Part shown: positions 55,651 to 64,000 of the stretch, one piece after another | How positions within the stretch are numbered: the stretch's first letter is position 1 | Layout: each line of letters starts with the position of its first letter | NCBI GenBank assembly: GCA_905221605.1 | Contig: CAJNDS010002001.1 | Location: 799,001 to 863,000 of the forward strand | Direction: 5' to 3' | Source: Symbiodinium natans | Taxonomy: Eukaryota > Sar > Dinophyceae > Suessiales > Symbiodiniaceae | Length of the DNA stretch: 64,000 nt | Program-made: the position numbers and the translations under genes | The notes under the pieces: generated by a model | What the model saw: only the letters and a program-made list of their open reading frames with translations | Database searches by the model: none | Told to the model about the DNA's origin: nothing

Positions 55651-56117
55651 GAGACAATCCAGTTGTTGTTTACATGTGTGTCATGAGTCGTGACGTTCAA
55701 TGTTCACGGGATGTCCCGGACTGTGTTTTTTTGGTTCTGCTCTCCACCTGTATTCTGAAAGCATCAGAATTCAACTGCGCCCTTTCTGAGCCTCCTAAAG
55801 TGCCCTGAACTCAAACCCCAGCGCCTGGAGGACGCCCGACACTTCGCCGGACCGTGCCGCCTCCGCCAACTCAGCCGTGAGCGCCGACCGCGTGGCGCCG
55901 CGCGCAAGGCCGGCCAGGAAGTCCTTCTGAGACTCGTGTTTCTGTATGCTTTTTTGTGACATCACAAGGTGCGCTCGACTTCCTATGTCTTTTCCTTTGT
56001 TTCGGGCCAGGGGCTCAGGGATCTCAATGTGAGCCGCTCCTATCGGGACTTTGTGCTTCTAGTGAGTCTTGAGCTAAGCCGCAGCTGAACGCTTAGCATG
56101 CCACGACACTGGATCCT

Positions 56118-56165
56118 GACTTTGCCTAAACCCTAAACCCTAAACCCTATAAACCCTAAACCCAT
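56118..56165. repeat. Telomere-like repeat (CCCTAAA)
   Basis: Five CCCTAAA words; a TTTAGGG run of the other orientation is at 56,600-56,635. The AT-rich tract 56,265-56,370 lies between them. No gene seen from 55,651 to 56,849. Confidence 0.82.
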
Positions 56166-56849
56166 GGTCCTTCCACGGCTGGAAGGCTTCCGCGCGCACC
56201 CGCCGTTCAATCTCTGCGCGCATCTGCGCGGCCTGTGCTCTTCTCCTAAAATATCTTATGTTAGAGTAGACATGTATATATAAGATGTTGTACATATTAT
56301 GGTGTACTGTATATATTTATATCATATAATATACTCTACTACATATATATATATGTGTATATATAAGTTGATGTTTTAACGAGCCGCAGGATCATGAAAC
56401 TTTGAGAACGAGCGGAGGAGACAGAACAAGGAAATCAATAACACAAATGAAGCTTCGGTTCACCAATTCTGGTTCCACGTCTATGTCGGGGCACATGAGA
56501 CCGTTTGGGTGAAGCAGGATGACGACCGCAACACACCCGATTGGTACTGTTGCCCTAAACCCTTGAGGTTTCGTGAGGAAAGCTTGAAAGCTGTTGTGCG
56601 GGTTTAGGGTTTAGGGTTTAGGGCTTAGGGCTGTGCATCCGCTGCTCTGCCTGGCCCTCGTCGACACGCGCAGGCCCACGCCAGGCAGCATTGGGTGGCC
56701 CGAGCTCCACGGCCTCTAAGGCCACGGCCTGGAAGCCCAAGGAAAAGGAGAGGGGCATTTAGAGCCTTAGGGAAGGTTTAGGGCTCAGGGTACAAGGGGC
56801 TTTCAGGGCCCGGGGCTTTGAGGCTCAGGGTTAAGGGTTTGACTTGAGG

Positions 56850-56978
56850 TTTGCAGATGCAAGCAGATGTTTCCGCTTTGCCTCTGCAGGCACCGGTGGC
56901 ACGTGCACGGGCTCATCTTCGAAGCAGCGCGCAATGTAGGCCAACTCCTGGGACGAGGCTTCTGAAGTATGCCAGGGC
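56850..56978 (-). CDS. Exon of unknown gene
   Basis: Reads SSQELAYIARCFEDEPVHVP then PVPAEAKRKHLLASANLK. Good composition; acceptor AG near 56,980; donor unresolved. Not recognised. Confidence 0.42.
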
Positions 56979-57519
56979 CTCTGCTGCTTGATTTCCGGTC
57001 TCGAAGCAAGCGTGCGTTCAAACCTGCAGGCTCGCAAAATCTCTGGAGAGGTGACATCCTACACCCGATCTATCCTAAGCATTGCCGAACTGCGTGCCCC
57101 TAAACGCCCTAGTGATCCCTCGTGGCAGTTCCAGGGGGTCGCCCAGTCCTCCGAGCCCCGAGCCACGGCCACCAAAGCCCCAGCCATCCGTCGGACCTCG
57201 CAAAAGTACCAAAAGCTTCATGCGAAGAAAAGCCAAGAAAGGGGAGTTCGAGTTCAACCAACGGTTCAACTGCGGCCGAAGAAGCCCCCAGATCGATGGG
57301 GGGCCTCTTTAACCGACAGGTTTCCGATTCTTCTTTCCGTGTAGTTTTTCGACTTAGAAAAATGCACAGATGCTGGACCCTAAGTCAAAGAGAGTCTGGC
57401 ATGGTGTGGGGTTCCCCCCCCCCCACCGCCCCCCACGTTTCCTGTGATGGGTTTGGGGTCTTGCCCGAGACCACGCCACTTTGTTCTCTGGGGTGGGGAG
57501 GGAACACCAGAGTAAGGGA

Positions 57520-57616
57520 GGCAATTGCGCAAAGAATCGGAACCCGTCCTGTTGGGGGCCGAAGTCTGCAGCCGCAAAGGTCACGGCCGTCCAGTCTGCA
57601 TCGGACCAATGCGCAC
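57520..57616 (-). CDS. Exon of unknown gene
   Basis: Reads AHWSDADWTAVTFAAADFGP then QQDGFRFFAQL after acceptor GCAG. Aromatic-rich and protein-like. May belong with the exon at 56,850-56,978. Confidence 0.42.
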
Positions 57617-58152
57617 CTGCACAGCGCAGGGGGAATCTTGCTCAAAAGTTTCTATGCTTTTTGGAGGCGTGGAGTTCAGGCCCCAGAGAGCTTAGGGGAG
57701 ATGCGGGGTCTTTTGGTGACGGTGGGGCCTCTTTGTGGCTAATCGGTAAGTGCCAAGCTGAAGGTCGTTGGTATCATGTGCTCCGTGGTTTCAAGACATG
57801 CGACACGCGATATGGCGACAGGCTGGGTCCATCGCTGACTCAAACAATAATGTCCTGGAGCGCGCTAGAAACATAAACACATCCCCGCGTTTGAGCCATT
57901 CGTTTTGAGCCCTGCCTTCACCACGCCGTTGGGCTTCAAGGCCCTGAGCGGAACAGTGGAAGAGCTGCCTCGCCAGGGTGTGCGTCTTACAGGTTCTCTG
58001 GGGGCGGCCCTGCGGCTAGCAGAAAGGGACGACTGGAAGCCTCATGGCGGACGGCTCGCGTGGAGCCGGCGAGGGCCAGAGGAAGTTGTGGTAGGACCGG
58101 AGGCCCTTGCCTCTGGCTTTAGGTTTGGGGCTTTTGAGGCTTCGGGTTGTTC

Positions 58153-58620
58153 CCTTAAACCCTAAACCCTCAACCCTAAACCCCAAACCCTAAACCCTAT
58201 AAACCCTAAACCCTAAACCTGAGGGTGATTGGGGGCCGGTTGGGGGCGAAGTGCTTGGGGGAGTGCAGATTTGCAGTTCAGGGATGGGCTGACAACCGAA
58301 GCCCCTGAGCCGAGGGAACCAACTGCTGCCTCGCGGCGGGCTGCGGGGCCGCCTGCAGGGGAGACGCGATGGGGTCAATGGGGTTTAGGGTTTACAGGGT
58401 TTATAGGGTTTAAGGGTTTATAGGGTTTTAGGGTTTTAGGGTTTTAGGGTTTTAGGGTTTTAGGGTTTTACGGTTTAGGGTTTAGAGTTTAGGGTTTAGG
58501 GATTACGGTTTAGCTTAGGGTTTAGAATTCAGGGTTTAGGGTTTAGGGTTTGGAATTCAGGGTTTAGGGCTTGGCCCTTAGCCCTTTAAAAGCCTTTGGG
58601 GTTTAGGGTTTATCGTGTTC
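58153..58620. repeat. Pair of telomere-like arrays, inward orientation
   Basis: CCCTAAA words at 58,153-58,220 and, after 160 bp of other sequence, TTTAGGG/TTTTAGGG words at 58,380-58,620 (over twenty). The largest interstitial telomere-like array of the window. The opposite orientations make it an interrupted inverted repeat. Confidence 0.9.
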
Positions 58621-59456
58621 TTGGCTTTTGCTGAGGCTTTGGGGGAGTCTCGGAGTTGCCGCTTCCAGAACTTTCGGGTCTTACATCATAATATGCCTGG
58701 GACCCTCAACATCTCTTCAACCCGCAACTGCTGATTTTTGAGGGCTTTTGGAAACTTTGGAGCCCTTCCTAAGGCTTGCAGGGCCCCTGCCTTTCAGCTC
58801 CTTCAGGGCTTTCCGCACTCTTCCTTAGGCACACGGGCCAGTCGGTCACTCTTCACAAAGGGCTCAGAAAGCCTCAACACCTGAGCTCGAAGAGTCTAAT
58901 CCGAGTTCTTGATCTGCCGGGAACTCTTTCGTTGCTTGTCGTTGCACGCAGCACTGGTCGTTCCAGGGTTTCTTTCAGGCCCACGGCATCTATGTTTCTT
59001 CTCTTTCGGGAGCCGGCAGCTTACGGAGCGTGCTCTGTTCTTCCCTAAACTGCTGGCGACAAACTTACTCCTACTGCCCAAGAGGCGGTGGACTGTGAAC
59101 TTGCCCAAGGCCTCGGATAATGGCAGCGCGACCAGGACGCCTCCGAGTCGGGATTCGCTCTTGACGGGGGATGGCTCGGGGAAGGATGGGAGGGGGGGGC
59201 TTGGGGCCTGCGTTTTGAAGCAGTCTGTACGACCTCAAAACGATCGCATGTTGACTGGTTTCGGCTTCAGAGCGTTCCTGCTGGGGGGGGGGGGGGTGTT
59301 TCAGGGCGGGGGTGCTTCAGGGCCCCTCACTTCCAAGCACTACAACACCCAGTCCAACAGATGCGGAACCGCACCCCCTGAGCCTTCCACCCCCCAACTG
59401 GGCCCCCAGCCCCAAATCGGCCCATAAATCGACCCCCAATCTCCCCAGCAACTCAC

Positions 59457-59550
59457 TCTGAATTTGGCCGAAGATGCTTTCGTGCCACTGCCGGCCATTG
59501 AGTTGGCATAGAGCCGCTCGGGCCGCTTCCTCACCAAGGCGCACCTGGAC
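59457..59550 (-). CDS. RNA-recognition-motif-like exon
   Basis: 94-nt exon (acceptor GTCAG, GT donor) reading VQVRLGEEAARAALCQLNGR then QWHESIFGQIQ. The pattern strand - E-E-A-A-x-A-L-x-x-L-N-G-R-x-W - strand is the last part of an RRM fold. The RNP1/RNP2 half would lie in an upstream exon that I did not find. Likely an RNA-binding or splicing-type protein, not further assignable. Confidence 0.55.
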
Positions 59551-59988
59551 CTGACTCAACGAAAACCCTCGGGCCCTCGGAGAACCTCCTGAGAGCCTCC
59601 ACCTAAACTTCGTAGAGGGAGCACGGATCTTCGCAGGATGCATAAGTAATCAGGGTTCATGCAGTCGGTGACGCAGCAGGCAGTGATCTTCGAACTTGGC
59701 TCAGCCCTCCGGCTCGTAAGACTTGCGTGTTGGCGACAGGGTTTGTGGGTCGGAGTCTGGACTTCTTCTGGTCCGTGATTCTAATTGTGCCAAGGCTCAT
59801 GGCCCTTGCCTGTCTCGAACTCGATGTCCTGCACTGCGCACACCCCGTTGCACGATGGGATGGTTGCCGATAAGCGAAACATTAAACACCCAGCATCTGC
59901 TCCAATGCGAAAACGAGCCCATATTTGATATGTATCTCTAGAGGCAAAAGCCTTAGTTTTCCAAACACAGATCAAAGACTACTGAGCA

Positions 59989-60793
59989 CTACATAGAGGA
60001 GCTTGGCCGACTGTGGGCTGAGGACAGAACATCACTGAATTCATGGGTATCCAAGAACTGGCTCAATTCGAGAGCCTGGTTCATGACCAGCTGCATGTCT
60101 GACTTTCGTTCAATTGGCATGTGCCTGCAAAGGCCTGTGCAATCGTGGCTCCATGTGCTACTGAGAACACATGCTGACGGCACATGCGACGCTGACGGCC
60201 CACATTCCTCCATTCCGCACCTCAATTCCCAAAGCCAAATAAGGCCATTGCTCAGACCATGCAAGAGCAAGCCACAACCCTTTAAACATCCAAAAAAATT
60301 CCTGGAACACTAATAGGCATCCTGACGCCAAGGATCCGGCCTCCAGGGTGACGGGGATGCCAAGCTCGGCCAGCAGTTCGCGCACCTGCGGTTTGGGATT
60401 AGAGGGTTCACTTTCAGAGGCCCATTCTTTCTCCGGGCAGTCGGCTTGGATGGCCAAGGCACGTCTTCCGGAACGCAGCTGTCGTGCAGTGGTCCGAACC
60501 ACACCTTCGGCTTCAGGAGCTTGCAGATGCTCCGTGGGTCTGTGGGGACATGTTACTTAGGGCATCGGATCACAGGCGAAGTAGGCAGGTACAGGACACA
60601 GGGACTTTCAAACGGTGGCACAGTGGCTGAATGCCCTTCCTTCATGTTGACGATACCAGCTGCGAAATTGTCTGGATGGAGGTTTTTGTGCAGCAAGTGC
60701 ACCCCCACAGACGAGCTTTCTAAGTCTCCAAGGCAATTTTTCGGGATTCCCATGACGTCGTAGGCAGGACGTGCAGTGACACCTGCATCATAC
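59989..60793 (-). CDS. Three exons, possible 3' end of the pseudouridine synthase gene
   Basis: Segment 60793-60553 reads YDAGVTARPAYDVMGIPKNC, then DLESSSVGVHLLHKNLHPDN and on to TAA. Exon 60385-60341 reads VRELLAELGIPVTLE (GC donor). The terminal exon 60124-59989 reads HMPIERKSDMQLVMNQALEL then SQFLDTHEFSDVLSS and ends in TAG. All look coding and have AG-G acceptors. No new gene start is visible between them and the synthase exons, so they may be its continuation, but phases are not fixed and no PUS1 motif is seen. Confidence 0.45.
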
Positions 60794-61024
60794 CTGAACC
60801 CCGAAGCTGAGTCTAACAGTCTACATCCAAGGCTCGCCACCGAGACGCTCACTCTGGGCGAAGGCGGCCTTCTCTTCCTCAGACTTCTGGGAACCCGAGC
60901 TGCCTTAAGGGTGCTCCGGATTGCTATAGAACCCCCCAAGGTCAAATTCTGAGCCCGGGCCCTAAACTGCCCCTGCCTTCAAGCCACAACACCTCTCTGA
61001 ACCTCAGTTGGGTCCCTGGAAGGC

Positions 61025-63010
61025 CTCGGTCACGAGGGCCCAGTACGGGATGTAGACATTGAAGGACCGGCGCCGTGGGCAGTACACCTGGGCTTGGGGT
61101 GGGGCTCGTGGAGGACGCTCATCATTTTTCGGCTCGAACTCGCGATGGGCCTACGTTCCTGGCACAGCGAGCGCCCGAAGCGGCACCCCATCAACCTCAT
61201 CTTCAAGGCTGTAAAGTACCAAGACTTGTGCTCAGCACCAAACCAGCCCAGGGAAAAACCACGTGTGGGAGAAAAACCCTGGGCCTCAAGAACGCCAGCC
61301 GGCTGCCTTAAAATTGAGACAACCCAACCCAACCCCCAAACCCACACCAACCCCGAACAGAAGCCCGACAAGCAACACCGAAACCACAACCACACCCCCC
61401 GAACAAACCGAAAAAGACCGCCGAACACCCCAACCCCCCCCCAACACCAACCCCAAACAGGCCAACTCAACCTCATCAACCCTAACACCACGAAGCCACA
61501 AAGAGCCCTTTTTCGGGGGAAAAAAAAAAAAAAAACGAGGCTGCCCGGGAGCCTTGTCAAAGATCGTCGCATTGGGGCCCAGGGATGCTACCGGCAGCAC
61601 CGGTGACAGCAGCCGGATGTCCGAGTCTCGCAGCTCCCGCAGCAGGGCGGCGTCGTCACGCAGGCAGGGCCTTGGAAGACAATTGAAGCTGGTTTCGGGT
61701 TTCGGGTCTAGGGTTTAGGGTTTAGGGGTTAGGGTTTAGGGTTTTAGGGTTTTAGGGTTTTGGGGTTTTAGGGTTTTAGGGTTTAGGGTTTTGATTTAGG
61801 GTTTAGGGCTTAAAGGGTTTAGGGTTTAGGAACTTTTTCATCCTTTCATCCACAGCTCTGCGTGCCTTCGTGCCTCCGTGCCTTGAAATCGCCGCAAACT
61901 TTCAGAGCGAAGGCACCATCTCCCGTACCGTCCCCCCGCACCCCCGTCAAACCCCCAAACCCCGAATCCCGGTACATCCTCCATTGGTTCGTCTCACCAT
62001 TCGGCTACTCTTGTTGAACTCTGTCTTTGGGCATGTTAATACTGATTTACGGGCACTATCTACCCTGCGTCTCTGCTCTGAGCCCACGCCTCAAGGTGAG
62101 GATGATGACGTTCTCGGCCGCGTGGAAGCCGCGGTCTGTCCGCGCGCTGCGCACAGCGGACAGGAAGACGTCCTTCAAGACGCCGCCGGTGCTTGCAAGG
62201 GGCGTTTTTAGGGTTGAGTGTAGCCGGGGTTTAGGCGCGCATGTCATGGGTTCAAAGGCTGCCATTCAAAGCTGTTAGGGTTGTTAGGCTGCTGGGTGAT
62301 CTTTAGTTCGTGGATGTTCGTGGGTTGTTCTTTCTCCGCAGTTTCACGGGTTGGGCACTGTTTTGGGGCTTCGCCTTGATCTCTTCTGAACGGTTTCCAC
62401 AAAGAACCTTCAATGAACTCCGAAGGCTAAAGCCCACAGGCCAGTGAGCCGAGCGGCCCCCCAGGCACGCCGCACTGCGGAAATCAGGGCTCCTTCAACC
62501 TGGAAGCTATTGGGTGCGCCATCGAGAACACCGCGAAAATTCCAAAACCCCTCGCGGCCCTCGCGCATGCACTTCCCCACCGACGCTTCGTGGCAACAGG
62601 CCGTTCAAGCCAAAAGTGTACGCTGCCAAGCTCAGCTCAAACTCCACCATGCTCCCCAGGAAATGGAAGCGAGTGAAACCAAATGACACCGAGCCACGGA
62701 CGGCAGACTCGCTTCCTCCCGTTCGTTCTGGTAGGCACTGCAGCGGTAGCGCGACCCCAGGTAGCCAACGACCAGAAGGAGCCGCTCCTGCATCTGGGAT
62801 TTTGGGGGGGGGACTCCGAGTTTGGGTCGGCGTTGCGGCTTTCGGCAGCCGGGCCTTCAGCATTCAGGGTGGTGTTTGCCAAAGCCAAGCCGAACCACCC
62901 CCCCCAAAAGGCCTCCCCAAACCTTGAGCCCCCTATCGGCTCCTTGCCCTCCTTGGCCTTGGCTGCAAGGGGGTCGCACTTCTCCGCCAGGTGCTTGAAG
63001 AGTGCATTGC
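61025..63010 (-). CDS. tRNA pseudouridine synthase, TruA/PUS1 family (six exons)
   Basis: Converts uridine to pseudouridine in tRNA. Exons 63010-62948 (ALFKHLAEKCDPLAAKAKE), 62787 to about 62725 (ERLLLVVGYLGSRYRCSAYQ), 62499-62458 (VEGALISAVRRAWG), 62172-62090 (FLSAVRSARTDRGFHAAENV), 61670-61592 (LLRELRDSDIRLLSPVLP) and 61150-61025 (VYCPRRRSFNVYIPYWALVT). The order matches the family: GYxGxxYxxxxxQ, then VEGAL, then the catalytic SARTDRG with the essential Asp, then D-I-R-L-L, then R-x-F-x-V-Y-x-x-P. Phases from 62,172 to 61,025 agree exactly; donors are GC, GT, GC. K is commoner than R in R-T-D-K-G, and F replaces the usual V. The C-terminal half of the domain is not identified. Confidence 0.78.
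61698..61835. repeat. Telomere-like array (TTTAGGG)
   Basis: About sixteen TTTAGGG/TTTTAGGG words in the intron between exons 62,172-62,090 and 61,670-61,592 of the pseudouridine synthase, hence inside a transcribed gene. Confidence 0.9.
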
Positions 63011-64000
63011 CTGGGGAGGGCTACTCGGACCAAGAAGAGGACTCAATGACTCGGGGAGAAGAAATAGGGTGACGGCCTGAGATGGCAATCGAGGCCTTGT
63101 GGTTCGGGACTTGGAGGTTGCCACAAGATCGGGGTATAGAGGGCCCCCCAAAACTTTCGCCGAGACTTGAGGGGGCTCTCTTTGATGCCATTGCCAAGCT
63201 GCGCGACTCGAAAGCGGCTCCACAGTGGCCGCAGCTTGCCTGCGGCCACTGTCCCAAAAACTCATGAACCCCGGATTCCCAAGCCCAAACAAAACACTCT
63301 TTCCCTAAACGGCCAAAGCTTCAGCCTTTCGTTCCCGCAGACCCCCCCCCCTACTGCCCACCGGATCTGAAGCATCCTTCATCTTTGTTTGCCAATAGAC
63401 GTCCACTGCAGTAGGTACCAGAAACATAAACGATAGCCCGCAGCGTGAACTTTCTGAACCACCAAATAGACTGAAGTAAAGCGTCCCGAGCCCTTCAAGG
63501 CCTCTTTGCTCGGAGTAGGCCCCGGCCCGACCGTCATGGCAGCCAGAGGCTTACAAGGTTCATTTTCGCTACGTCAACAAGAATCTACAGCTGGTAAGCC
63601 TCGCTTGGGATTTGGGAGTCTACGACCTTGGAGTTTGACAGTGTTGCTTTGGAGTCTTTCTGTTGAGTGCAGCCCATGGCTCCATCGGATGCATCTCGGT
63701 AGCGGCCTTTGTGCCACCAAGAAACCCCCCCTGCCTGGCTACATCGTAAAGACTGTGGCATCAGGGTTTAGGGTCTAGTAGGTTTAGTAGTAGTTCCTGA
63801 ACAACTCGGGCCCATTAAAGTCCAGAGCACGACCGCCCCACTCCGAGGCCGGGACATCTTCTCGGGGAACTCGGCCTGCGCTGGCCTTCAATAGCTGATG
63901 GGCTTCTGGGCTCGAGTACAGGGTTGAGGCATGTGGGTTTGGAGGTAGTTCCCAGGTGGCTCAGGAACAATGAATCAGCCAAGAGTCTGTTAGTAGTAGA
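63011..64000. other. Right end of the window, no supported gene
   Basis: Contains a C run at 63,340-63,350, one TTTAGGG word at 63,765 and no exon I can support. The 5' exons of the pseudouridine synthase should lie here or beyond. Confidence 0.5.

Noticed and set aside
61094-61718. Plus-strand frames of 150-170 codons
   Set aside because: They overlap the minus-strand synthase exon at 61,025-61,150 in antisense; the rest is Asn/Pro/Thr-rich low complexity.

Overview
The window looks like nuclear DNA of a dinoflagellate (Suessiales/Symbiodiniaceae-like). Four things point there. Genes are broken into short exons. Many introns start with GC or GA instead of GT, and most end AG followed by G. 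Runs of the telomere-type heptamer TTTAGGG are scattered through non-coding DNA. Every recognisable host gene lies on the minus strand, the one-way gene order known for dinoflagellates. I see no bacterial operon, ribosome binding site, CRISPR, rRNA or tRNA. Because exons are short, most long open frames here are spurious; the host genes below were assembled by eye from exon pieces whose reading phases and splice sites agree.

Left end (1-5.3 kb): a 55-bp tandem array, then a composite block present twice (about 1.43-3.40 and 3.40-5.29 kb), made of a 31-bp GC-rich tandem repeat, AT-rich foldbacks and GC-rich hairpins. 6.0-9.65 kb (-): the 5' part of an ammonium transporter gene in eleven exons, one only 18 nt long. 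10.9-42.7 kb (-): many exons that I infer to be one very large gene for a protein with an N-terminal CLAMP/SPATA4-type calponin-homology domain and later HEAT-like repeats. A complete Ty1/copia retrotransposon (13,855-22,073, plus strand, identical 273-bp LTRs, 6-bp target duplication) sits in one of its introns, and a second gene for a two-repeat pore-like membrane protein sits between two exons of its CH domain.

Right part (43-64 kb): low-complexity and duplicated DNA, a RING-type exon pair (48.8-49.4 kb), a terminal exon of an unknown gene (49.7 kb), a 2-oxoglutarate/Fe(II) oxygenase (52.3-53.8 kb), several isolated exons, a 450-bp GA microsatellite, an RRM-like exon (59.5 kb), and a tRNA pseudouridine synthase of the TruA/PUS1 family (61.0-63.0 kb, possibly reaching 60.0 kb).

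The transposon is paradoxical. Its LTRs are identical, which implies a recent insertion, yet its coding region changes frame at least four times and carries a stop. The host exons quoted here read cleanly. Exon borders were fixed by family motifs and phase, not by transcripts.
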